A stretch of 5,894 nt of DNA from Nitrososphaerota archaeon (GTDB taxonomy: Archaea; Thermoproteota; Bathyarchaeia; Bathyarchaeales; Bathycorpusculaceae): the NCBI GenBank assembly GCA_031282985.1, contig JAITCR010000092.1:1-5894 (forward strand). The letters run 5' to 3'. Position 1 is the stretch's first letter, and each line of letters starts with the position of its first letter. The position numbers were made by a program, and so were the translations under genes. Positions 1 to 5,851 of this stretch are shown in pieces. The notes beneath the pieces were generated by a model. That model saw only the letters and a list, made by a program, of their open reading frames with translations, had not been told where the DNA came from and made no database searches.

Positions 1-1
1 T

Positions 2-118
2 GAGATTCTTAGCAAAGTAGTTGTTGAGGGCAGGGATAAAATGTCTTTTTACCTTACGTCAGGTGAAAATAAAGACCCTGTTTTCTTCAAAATGTCTCCT
101 TCGATAGTGAAGTATTGA
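2..118 (+). CDS. 3' end of an unidentified upstream gene (partial)
   Basis: An open frame enters from the left edge and encodes 38 residues ending FFKMSPSIVKY, with a TGA stop at 116-118. I do not recognise the family. The visible part is hydrophilic, with no membrane segment or signal. It looks like alternating beta strands (KVVVEG, then KMSFYLTSG, then PVFFKM), so a small beta domain is possible. Its last codons coincide with the left limit of IS1-like coding similarity in another frame (from about 111-117). The final residues and the stop may therefore come from IS1 sequence, with the native C-terminus lost. No Shine-Dalgarno or start is in view. Confidence is moderate that this is a real gene end, because the frame is short but clean and protein-like. 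Confidence 0.45.
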   Translation, partial: EILSKVVVEGRDKMSFYLTSGENKDPVFFKMSPSIVKY

Positions 119-291
119 GCAGGATAATAGCAACAATTGCCATCATTTAGGGCGGTTTACACGTAGAACAAAAGTGGTTTCTAAATGCGATACAATGGTT
201 GACACTTCTTTAAAACTGTGGAAAAACCTGACAACACCTGATGTCTTTACTCAAATTCAAACAATAGCACATATCACCAGTGAAAACTCTC
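111..291 (+). mobile_element. IS1-family remnant, right (3') part
   Basis: This is the 3' portion of an IS1-family element. It contains the end of the transposase, including the conserved block IEQDNSN, then HHLGRFTRRTKVVSK, then MVDTSLKLW. It ends with a right terminal repeat at 280-291 (GTGAAAACTCTC), the exact reverse complement of 4173-4184 at the left end of the second IS1 copy. Everything upstream of the IEQDNSN motif is missing: zinc finger, helix-turn-helix and the two catalytic aspartates. The left limit is placed by where protein similarity stops (a TGA at 108-110 closes the frame). The right limit is placed by the terminal repeat. No target-site duplication can be assigned because the left end is absent. 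Confidence 0.8.
280..291. repeat. IS1 right terminal inverted repeat
   Basis: GTGAAAACTCTC is the perfect 12-bp reverse complement of GAGAGTTTTCAC at 4173-4184. The match stops on the inner side, where the next bases differ. It lies directly downstream of IS1 transposase coding sequence, as a right end should. The true repeat may be longer with mismatches. Confidence 0.7.
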
Positions 292-320
292 TAAATTACG
301 TTCTGGCTCATGTTGGAATT

Positions 321-335
321 AGAAAAGACTTTATT
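321..335 (+). promoter_or_regulatory. Candidate archaeal BRE/TATA-like promoter of the glycosylation operon
   Basis: The leader between the IS1 end (291) and the TTG start (380) contains the purine stretch AGAAAAG followed by CTTTATT. This resembles a BRE plus an A/T-rich TATA element. Start of transcription would fall near 357-362, leaving a leader of about 20 bases that includes the ribosome-binding site. The call is weak: the region is A/T-rich throughout (another candidate is ATTTTTAA at 351-358), and the host domain is not certain. If it is a bacterium, this call fails. Confidence 0.2.
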
Positions 336-367
336 CTTGTTAATCTAACTATTTTTAACATTTTAAT

Positions 368-371
368 GAGG
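368..371 (+). promoter_or_regulatory. Ribosome-binding site supporting a TTG start
   Basis: GAGG lies 8 bases before the TTG at 380, an ideal spacing. It decides the start: the reading frame opens after a TAA at 356-358 and has no ATG before codon 14 (419-421). Starting at that ATG would cut into the first membrane helix, whereas the TTG keeps a basic N-terminus (KQK) before it. Confidence 0.55.
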
Positions 372-379
372 CATGTGCT

Positions 380-3300
380 TTGCAGTTTGACAAGCAGAAA
401 ATATTAATCTTGGCTAGCATGTTTGGTGTGGCTTTCATAATTCGTATTCTGCTGTTTTCAACTCAAGGCTACCAAAATGACATGTCCACTTTTATTTCAT
501 GGTTTAACACTGCGTCTCATTCTGGCATAGGTTCTTTTTATACTGATGTAAGCTGGTGTGATTATCCACCTTTTAATGTTTACTTGTTTTGGGGGTTTGG
601 TTCATTAACTCAAATATTAGGTTTGTTTGGCACATCTTCTGCTGTATATATTGTAAAATTGGTTCCAAACATTTTTGACCTGCTCATAGCAGGCGTAATT
701 TATCTCTTTGTCCAAAAGCAGTCCAACTTTAAACTCGCCCTTTTAGCCTCCGCATTCTACATTTTCAACCCCGCGGTAATCTTTAACGCTGCCGTCTGGG
801 GGCAATTCGACGCTGTATACACCCTATTTATGTTGCTCTCACTTGTTCTTGCTTTAAAACGCAAACCTGAACTCTCCGCTGCAAGCTTTGCCATCAGTAT
901 TTTAACTAAACCTCAAGCAATAGCTCTACTACCCTTAATTGCGTTTGTAATTTTCAAGAAAAGTGGCGTTAAACGTTTTCTATTCTCCGTGGCTGCATTT
1001 GTAGCGACAATTTTTGCGGTTATTTTACCTATGCAGTGGAGTAATCCAGTAACTTTTCTATATGATGTTTATTTTGGTGCCTATAGTGGATATGCTTACA
1101 CATCTGTTAATGCGTTTAATTTTTGGGGCATACGTGGTATGTGGATTCCTGATGGTAATTTGTTTATTTTGGGTTGGGTGCTATTTGCTGTTTTTTCACT
1201 TTTCACTCTATATGTTGTAAATAAACGTTGGGTAAAATCTGATCATATGCTTATTGTTTTTGCAGCGTTCATGTTGATATTTGCCTTCTTTATGTTACCT
1301 ACACGTATCCATGAGCGTTATCTGTTTCCTGCCATTAGTATGTTAGCTCTAATGGTTCCCTTTAACAAAAAAACCCGACTATTCTATGGCGTTATAACAG
1401 CAACTTTCCTATCAAACATTGTCTACGTCCTATATTGGTTAAACCTTTACGCTAACGGCACCATTGACTATGTTCGTAATCTCACTAATGACCCTGTAGT
1501 TATAATTGTAGGGGTTATCAATGTAATTATGTTCATACATGGCTCATTATTATTGTGGGGTGAACTTAGCGGCAGAAGTGTACTTAAAAATGAGCTTTCA
1601 ACAGTTAATGAATTAAAAACTGATGTTTTAGAAACCCCGTTAGATGAGGTTAGTGAACCATTTAAACCTGCGTCTGTGAAACGCAGTCATGTTTTTTCTT
1701 TTAATATAAGTAAAAAAGACATCATAACCATGATTTTGTTGTCTCTAATTTTCTTCTCTGTTGCTATAACAAATTTGGGTGCAACACAAGTTCCGTCAAA
1801 TGGTTTAAAAATAGACTCTGACCAGCCCCAGATTATAATATTGGATTTTGGACACGTAACTTATGTTAGTAAAATTTGTCTTTATCTGAAAGACAGTCAA
1901 AATACACAAATAACCATCTCTACTGGTCAGCTTGATAACTGGTCTACAGTAGGCATAGAGCCTATAACGTATCCTTTTGCATACATGAACTGGAAAAATC
2001 GCGACCTCAACCAAGAAACTAGATATATCCATTTAGAATTTGCTGCATTAGCAAGCATTGAAATTAACGAAATAGCAGTGCTCAATTCAGATAATCAACT
2101 AATACCCATAGCTTCTATCATAAGTGAACCTGACAGTGGTATAAATCTTGGTTTGTTAATCGATGAGCAAGACATTGTTGAATTACCTAACACTTACATG
2201 ACTGAAACAATGTTTGACGAAGTATACTTTACCCGAACAGCTGAGCAATATCTCAACCGTCAGGGTCCCTATGAATGGACTCACCCTCCTATGGGTAAAA
2301 TTATCATTTCAGCAGGTGTTGCTGTTTTTGGGTTAAACCCGTTTGGTTGGCGTATAATTGGTGTAATTTTTGGAACTTTCATGATACCTATAATCTTCTT
2401 GTTAGGCAAAAAAATGTTCGGATTATACATTGGAGGTTTCTCTGCAGCTTTCCTATTAACTTTCGATTTTATGCATTTCACAGAGGCCCGTTTAGGCATT
2501 ACTGACACATACGTCGCATTTTTCTCACTAATTTCCCAATTATTCTTCTTTATCTACTTAGGCAACGTAGTAAAGAAAGGCTGGAAAAATGCAAGTGTTA
2601 TTCCTTTATTTCTCTCGTTTTTACTATTCGCTCTTGGCTTCGCTACCAAATGGTTAGTACTTTTCGGATTTTTAGGTGGTATAGCTATTTTAGCGATAAT
2701 GCGACTTTCAGAAACAATAAAAAACAAAAAAACTCTTTCAGACAAAATTTACGCGTTCTTTGAACATCCTTACGCTTACCTTATACTTTTTGCCATTATA
2801 GCTTTATGTATCTATTTTGCAACGTACATCCCTGATATGCTCGCAGGCAGGTCACTTATGGATGTAGCCCGGCTTCAAGATGCTATGTATGCTTATCATT
2901 CTGCTCCTATTGGCAATGATCACCCATATTCTTCGCCTGGTTGGAGTTGGCCAATAATTGGAAAACCTCTTTGGATTTACCTTAGTTATCTGCCTGTAGA
3001 CATGCGGTCAACAATTAGTATATTTGGTAACCCTGCAGTCTGGTGGATAGGTTTTGTTGCGCTTATAACTCTTACAGGAATTACCATTTCCAAAGCTGTT
3101 ACTGAGCTTAAGAAGCGTCAAATGCCTGTGTTTGAAGTTTCTGCCGTTTTTCTCTCTGTTGTCTTTTTTGCTCAATGGTTGCCTTATGCTTTCATAAGTA
3201 GAGGTTTATTCATTTATCATTACTATGTTAGTGTGCCAATTATCTGTCTTGCGTCAGCGTATTTTATTAGCAAGTATTGGAAATATAATTGGGTGAAACT

Positions 3301-3427
3301 TGCGGCAATAGCCTACTTCGTAGCGGTAGTTGCACTATTTGTGTTATTCTACCCCGTTATCTCAGGTGCGCCAGTATCGACTGTAACAAGTGAAAGTTTA
3401 AGATGGTTCAGCCAATGGGTGTTCTAA
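380..3427 (+). CDS. Two-module GT-C membrane glycosyltransferase: N-terminal mannosyltransferase-like module, discoidin-like insert, C-terminal PMT (GT39)
   Basis: A 1015-residue polytopic membrane protein. Module 1 (about 1-395) has roughly a dozen hydrophobic helices and GT-C hallmarks: Asp34 in the loop after helix 1 (YQNDMSTF), YPP at 62-64, WGQFDA at 140-145 and HERYLFPA at 311-318. A polar, acidic linker (396-445) follows. Module 2 is PMT-like. Its first helix is about 447-466, followed by a beta-rich discoidin/F5-8C-like domain (about 470-582) with LDFGHVTYVSK, NWSTV and ETRYIHLEF. Next come the catalytic dyad FDE at 612-614, HPP at 635-637, Arg704 and ITD at 707-709, KW at 757-758 and SPGWSWP at 852-858. 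In PMT enzymes the Asp-Glu dyad sits on the outer face and uses polyprenyl-phosphate sugar to glycosylate Ser/Thr. The full-length frame is intact despite several A7 runs. The 3' end overlaps the GT2 gene by 25 bases. The domain families are clear, but the sugar and the acceptor are unknown. Confidence 0.9.
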   Translation: MQFDKQKILILASMFGVAFIIRILLFSTQGYQNDMSTFISWFNTASHSGIGSFYTDVSWCDYPPFNVYLFWGFGSLTQILGLFGTSSAVYIVKLVPNIFDLLIAGVIYLFVQKQSNFKLALLASAFYIFNPAVIFNAAVWGQFDAVYTLFMLLSLVLALKRKPELSAASFAISILTKPQAIALLPLIAFVIFKKSGVKRFLFSVAAFVATIFAVILPMQWSNPVTFLYDVYFGAYSGYAYTSVNAFNFWGIRGMWIPDGNLFILGWVLFAVFSLFTLYVVNKRWVKSDHMLIVFAAFMLIFAFFMLPTRIHERYLFPAISMLALMVPFNKKTRLFYGVITATFLSNIVYVLYWLNLYANGTIDYVRNLTNDPVVIIVGVINVIMFIHGSLLLWGELSGRSVLKNELSTVNELKTDVLETPLDEVSEPFKPASVKRSHVFSFNISKKDIITMILLSLIFFSVAITNLGATQVPSNGLKIDSDQPQIIILDFGHVTYVSKICLYLKDSQNTQITISTGQLDNWSTVGIEPITYPFAYMNWKNRDLNQETRYIHLEFAALASIEINEIAVLNSDNQLIPIASIISEPDSGINLGLLIDEQDIVELPNTYMTETMFDEVYFTRTAEQYLNRQGPYEWTHPPMGKIIISAGVAVFGLNPFGWRIIGVIFGTFMIPIIFLLGKKMFGLYIGGFSAAFLLTFDFMHFTEARLGITDTYVAFFSLISQLFFFIYLGNVVKKGWKNASVIPLFLSFLLFALGFATKWLVLFGFLGGIAILAIMRLSETIKNKKTLSDKIYAFFEHPYAYLILFAIIALCIYFATYIPDMLAGRSLMDVARLQDAMYAYHSAPIGNDHPYSSPGWSWPIIGKPLWIYLSYLPVDMRSTISIFGNPAVWWIGFVALITLTGITISKAVTELKKRQMPVFEVSAVFLSVVFFAQWLPYAFISRGLFIYHYYVSVPIICLASAYFISKYWKYNWVKLAAIAYFVAVVALFVLFYPVISGAPVSTVTSESLRWFSQWVF

Positions 3428-4167
3428 AAACACAAGATACAAGCAATAAAAATACACAATTAATAGATGTGACAGTGGTATTTCCAGCTATAAATGAAGC
3501 AGACATAATTGAGCAGACAGTAGATATTATAAGTAAAGAACTTAAAACGTATGGTTGTTCCTACGAAATAATAATAGCTGAAGACGGCAGCACCGATGGC
3601 ACAGATAAGAAGGCTGCTGAATTGTCTGAAAATTTGCCGTATGTTCGCCATGTGCATGGTGAGAAACGTCTTGGCCGTGGTAGGGCTTTAAAGAATTCTT
3701 TTAAGCAGTCAAATGGTAACATTTTAATTTACATGGATGTAGATTTAGCAACTGATATTAAGTATTTAACTCAGTTAATTGATGCCGTTACTATAGAGGG
3801 TTATCAGTTATCTACTGGTTCAAGAAGGCTTTCTCAAAGTCAAGCTAAACGTACTTTTACACGTAATACTGCGTCTAAAGTTTACAATTTTATGGTGCGT
3901 CTCTTCCTTAGGTCTAACATTAAGGATCATCAATGTGGGTTTAAGGCGTTTCAGCGTGAAATAATATTGCCTTTGCTTGATGAAGTTGAAGCTAATCATT
4001 GGTTTTGGGATACTGAAACCATAGTTCGTGCTCAGCGTAAAGGGTACCGGATTAAAGAGATTCCAGTGGAATGGAAGGGTACTAGGGAAACTAAAGTTAA
4101 GCTCTTCCGTGACTCTTTTGATATGGCTAAGCAAGTTCTCGCTTTGTGGAAACGCCTAACCTTTTAA
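3403..4167 (+). CDS. GT2 family glycosyltransferase, dolichyl-phosphate glucose/mannose synthase-like
   Basis: A 254-residue soluble GT-A protein with no membrane helix. Nucleotide-sugar binding motifs are visible: FPAINEA (27-33), AEDGSTDGT (59-67) and the metal-binding MDVDLATD (111-118). They are followed by GSR (139-141), DHQCGFKAF (175-183), the aromatic/acidic block WFWDTE (200-205) and IPVEWKGTRETKVK (220-233). This set matches the Alg5/Dpm1-like group, which moves Glc or Man from UDP-Glc or GDP-Man to polyprenyl phosphate at the cytosolic face. The ATG at 3403 overlaps the previous gene by 25 bases, which suggests translational coupling. A weak GTGA lies about 9 bases upstream, and an alternative ATG at 3415 would remove only four residues. 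It lacks the C-terminal membrane domain seen in some bacterial relatives. It probably supplies the lipid-linked donor for the adjacent PMT-like protein. Whether the sugar is glucose or mannose cannot be read from the sequence. Confidence 0.9.
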   Translation: MVQPMGVLKTQDTSNKNTQLIDVTVVFPAINEADIIEQTVDIISKELKTYGCSYEIIIAEDGSTDGTDKKAAELSENLPYVRHVHGEKRLGRGRALKNSFKQSNGNILIYMDVDLATDIKYLTQLIDAVTIEGYQLSTGSRRLSQSQAKRTFTRNTASKVYNFMVRLFLRSNIKDHQCGFKAFQREIILPLLDEVEANHWFWDTETIVRAQRKGYRIKEIPVEWKGTRETKVKLFRDSFDMAKQVLALWKRLTF

Positions 4168-4172
4168 TTTTT
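4162..4172 (+). terminator. Possible oligo-T transcription stop at the operon end
   Basis: TTTTAATTTTT overlaps the GT2 stop codon and abuts the IS1 left end. No hairpin precedes it. Archaeal transcription often ends at such T-rich tracts, so it could end the glycosylation operon. It could equally be chance in A/T-rich DNA. Confidence 0.25.
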
Positions 4173-4184
4173 GAGAGTTTTCAC
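4173..4184. repeat. IS1 left terminal inverted repeat
   Basis: GAGAGTTTTCAC is the perfect 12-bp inverted match to the right end of the upstream IS1 fragment (280-291). It marks the boundary between the operon and the mobile element. Confidence 0.7.
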
Positions 4185-4196
4185 CAATAGGGAGAT

Positions 4197-4230
4197 AAGG
4201 AGGTTTGTGGTAACCTTGTAGGCAAGGTTA
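4197..4230 (+). promoter_or_regulatory. Strong Shine-Dalgarno followed by an 8-bp hairpin before the IS1 transposase
   Basis: AAGGAGGT (4197-4204) is a near-perfect anti-16S match, but it lies 32 bases before the TTG start at 4237. Between them is a perfect stem, TAACCTTG at 4211-4218 pairing with CAAGGTTA at 4223-4230 around a TAGG loop. Folding the stem would remove 20 bases from the gap and leave about 12, close to usable spacing. The stem also hides the nearer, weaker AAGG (4224-4227). An in-frame TAG (4219-4221) in the loop rules out initiation upstream of it. The structure is seen directly; the control role is inferred. Confidence 0.45.
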
Positions 4231-4236
4231 GAAATA

Positions 4237-4734
4237 TTGGTAACGTGTAAGAAGTGTTTGTCTGAGCAAATAGCAAAAAACGGTATGACGAGGGGAAAAC
4301 AACGATACAAATGTAGTGAATGTGGGCGTATTTTTGTAGAAGGCGACCAAAGAACTAACGATGGTGTGATTACTAAAAAAGCCATGTGCACCATAGTTTA
4401 CTCTTTGGGCAAGGCTTCTTTTAACATGTTAGCTCACATTTTTGACACTTGGCTCTCTCTTGTATATAGGTGGATTGTGGAAGCTGGTACAAAAATGTTT
4501 GCCTCAGAAGAAATGGGTGAAATTCGCGAGATGGCGTTTGATGAGATGTGGCATTTTGTGGGTTCAAAAAAACAAGTTTTGGATCCTCAAAGCCGTTGAT
4601 CGTGGCAAGCGGCGAGTTGTGGCCTGGGTGCTTGGGCATCGTGATATTGCAACCTTCAAACGACTCTACAACAAAGTCAAACATTTAGAGAAATGCATCT
4701 TTTACACTGATGATTGGGATGTTTTTTCGAAAGT
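4237..4734 (+). pseudogene. IS1-family transposase, N-terminal and central part, frameshifted and truncated
   Basis: From the TTG start the frame gives a zinc-binding N-terminus (Cys4, Cys7, Cys26, Cys29: CKKC then CSEC). A helix-turn-helix-like stretch (about 60-85) and the first catalytic Asp in FDEMWHFVGSKK (Asp102) follow. At seven A residues (4566-4572) the similarity jumps to the next frame. There it continues KFWILKAVDRGKRRVVAWVL and then YTDDWDVFSKV, which contains the second catalytic Asp. One A fewer or two more would restore a single frame. The original frame ends at 4597-4599; the second runs to a stop at 4754-4756, inside the inserted element. The third catalytic residue (Glu of the IE(R/Q)DNSN motif) is absent. 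The gene is therefore inactive as it stands unless both slippage and excision occurred. Confidence 0.85.
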
Positions 4735-4751
4735 ATACTTCTTGCAAAACT
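4735..4751. repeat. Left terminal repeat of IS5-like element A
   Basis: ATACTTCTTGCAAAACT matches the element B end at 5419-5435 (AGACCTCTTGCGAAACT) at 14 of 17 positions in the same orientation. Element B is reversed, so this equals a left end compared with the complement of a right end, as expected for terminal inverted repeats of one family. Confidence 0.65.
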
Positions 4752-4791
4752 CATAAATCTACGTTTGTTTTTTTGTTATGATGTGTTTGTT

Positions 4792-5417
4792 GTGAAGTAT
4801 GAAAATATCCAAAGTTATTCAGATGAGCAGTTTCGTAGAATTACAGGTGTAAAGAGGACCACTTTTGAAAAAATGTTAACAATTCTCCAGCCAGCTAAAC
4901 ATGAGCTAACGTCTAAAGGTGGCCCAAAACCCAAACTATGCCCCGAAGACATGTTATTAGCCACTTTAGAATACATACAAAGAATACCGAACATACACCC
5001 ACGTAGCAGTAAGTTATGGAGTATGTGAAAGCGGCATCTATTGCATTATAAAATGGGTGGAAAACACTTGATAAAAGATGGAACATTTTCTTTACCTGGA
5101 CGTAAAGCACTGTTGAAAAGTGATATGGGCTATGAAGTGGTGTTAATTGATGCAACGGAGTTGCCTGTTGAGCTGGTCTAAAAAAGCAAAGACACACCTA
5201 CAGTGGTAAAAAGAAAAAGAGGTACACTATAAAGTCGCAGGTGGTTGTAAACAAGGTTGATGGGCAAATAATTTGTGTATCATTTGTTAATGGCAGGTGT
5301 CATGATTTTAGACTGTTTAAGGTGTCAAAGCTAAAGTTTGATTCTAAAATTAGAGCTGTTGTAGACACAGGATATATTGGTATTAAAGTTTCATGCTAAG
5401 GAACTGTGCGAAAATAA
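4792..5417 (+). pseudogene. IS5-family transposase A, at least four frameshifts
   Basis: The GTG at 4792 starts VKYENIQSYSDEQFRRITGV and the HTH_Tnp_4-like region FEKMLTILQPA, then KPKLCPEDMLLATLEYIQR. The frame then breaks near 4981-4985 and continues YRTYTHVAVSYGVCESGIY, then IIKWVENT. A break near 5068 (one T short) leads to LIKDGTFSLPGRKALLKSD, then YEVVLIDATELPVE, which holds the first catalytic Asp. A break near 5175 leads to KKQRHTYSGKKKKRYTIKSQ, then VVVNKVDGQIICVSF, then RAVVDTGYIGI with the second Asp. A 2-base loss near 5384 precedes KFHAKEL, where element B begins. The catalytic Glu and the C-terminus are missing. The order of motifs is typical of DDE_Tnp_4 IS5 transposases. It is plainly dead, and more decayed than element B. 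Confidence 0.85.
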
Positions 5418-5851
5418 TAGACCTCTTGCGAAACTGTCATTTTTTCGAAGTTACAGATGCCGCATATCAAGTTGAACCTTAAACTGAAACGTTTTCTACA
5501 ATTACAATAACGGTCAGATACGATTTCAAAACGCTTCATCAAACTGATCACCTGCTCATTTAAAACACGCTCGCCTGAAACCCTGCGATTAAACACTTTA
5601 TCCTCCATAACTAACGGTCTTTTCTCACTACACTTTACCGGAATTACAGAATTAGCATGAAACTTTGCAATACCAACATACCCGGTGTCCATAACAGCTC
5701 GGATTTTAGAATCTATCTTTAGTTTTGACTCTTTAAACAACCTGGAATCATGACGACGACCCTTAGCCGAGGAAGCGCAAATTATTTGCCCATCCACCCT
5801 GTTTACAACCACCTGAGTCTTTATGGTGTGCCGCTTTTTCTTTCCACTATA
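5200..5851. repeat. Imperfect inverted repeat formed by transposases A and B
   Basis: Positions about 5200-5397 (SGKKKKRYT to KFHA of copy A) and about 5654-5851 (the same stretch of copy B, minus strand) are homologous in opposite orientation. By eye they are roughly 75-80% identical, with about 255 bases between the arms. The repeat is explained by two related elements in opposite orientation, not by a separate structure. Confidence 0.7.
5419..5435. repeat. Terminal repeat of IS5-like element B
   Basis: AGACCTCTTGCGAAACT, 14/17 identical to 4735-4751. It directly follows the transposase C-terminus on the minus strand and marks the boundary between elements A and B. Confidence 0.65.

Larger units (their letters stand above)
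111..407 (+). pseudogene. IS1 transposase C-terminal fragment
   Basis: The frame reads SIEQDNSNNCHHLGRF, then TRRTKVVSKCDTMVDTSLKL, then WKNLTTPDVFTQIQTIAHI. This is the typical C-terminal third of IS1-family DDE transposases, where the consensus is IERDNSN..RH.LGRF.RRTKVVSKS..MVD.S..LW. The Glu of IEQ (codon 117-119) corresponds to the third acidic residue of the catalytic triad. The fragment has no start of its own in the similar region; a GTG at 174 is the first possible initiator. It cannot be active because both catalytic aspartates and the DNA-binding domain are missing. From about 275 the frame leaves known IS1 similarity, runs through the terminal repeat and stops at 405-407. That stop lies 28 bases inside the start of the next gene, in another frame. 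The tail after 291 is flanking DNA, not transposase. Confidence 0.8.
4173..4734 (+). mobile_element. IS1-family element, left (5') part, interrupted by an IS5-like element
   Basis: It begins with the terminal repeat GAGAGTTTTCAC (4173-4184), five bases after the GT2 stop codon. It continues through a leader to an IS1-type transposase, and similarity stops at FSKV (codon 4733-4735), where an IS5-like terminal repeat begins. It has the same orientation as the fragment at 111-291. The missing part, about 15-20 residues plus the C-terminal third and the right end, may lie beyond the right edge if the interrupting elements are simple insertions. Confidence 0.85.
4735..5418 (+). mobile_element. IS5-family (ISL2-like) element A, interrupted and decayed
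   Basis: The left end starts with a repeat (4735-4751, ATACTTCTTGCAAAACT) inside the IS1 transposase frame. It continues with an IS5-type transposase until similarity ends near 5400-5418, where the repeat of element B begins. The three bases before the repeat are AGT. From memory, ISL2-group elements duplicate a 3-bp ANT target, which fits. The right end and the C-terminal part of its transposase are not in the window. Confidence 0.75.

Noticed and set aside
174..407. A 77-residue open frame with a GTG start, as a separate small gene
   Set aside because: Its first half is the IS1 transposase C-terminus, which continues upstream in frame to about 111. The rest is read through the terminal repeat into flanking DNA, so it is a transposase remnant.
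1805..2032. Minus-strand open frame of 75 residues inside the membrane protein gene
   Set aside because: It is opposite a well-conserved coding region, with no family resemblance, and is a shadow frame. The same applies to 2281-2508, 2554-2745, 3460-3657 and 3820-4134.
4219..4221. In-frame TAG between an upstream GTG and the IS1 transposase, as possible pyrrolysine readthrough
   Set aside because: The conserved zinc-finger domain starts after the TTG at 4237, and nothing upstream resembles IS1 protein, so readthrough would add no recognisable sequence.
4421..4684. Minus-strand open frame of 87 residues across the IS1 transposase
   Set aside because: The plus strand here encodes recognisable IS1 transposase motifs in two frames, and the minus product resembles nothing known.
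4714..4791. TTG start at 4714 for transposase A
   Set aside because: This would begin inside the IS1 coding sequence and read through element A's terminal repeat. The family's N-terminus matches from the GTG at 4792.
4913..5197. Minus-strand open frame of 94 residues across transposase A
   Set aside because: It lies opposite recognisable IS5 transposase segments and has no family signature.
5400..5435. Continuation of transposase A through ENNRPLAK
   Set aside because: The resemblance to SEKRPL of copy B is coincidental: these bases form the terminal repeat of element B, which matches 4735-4751.
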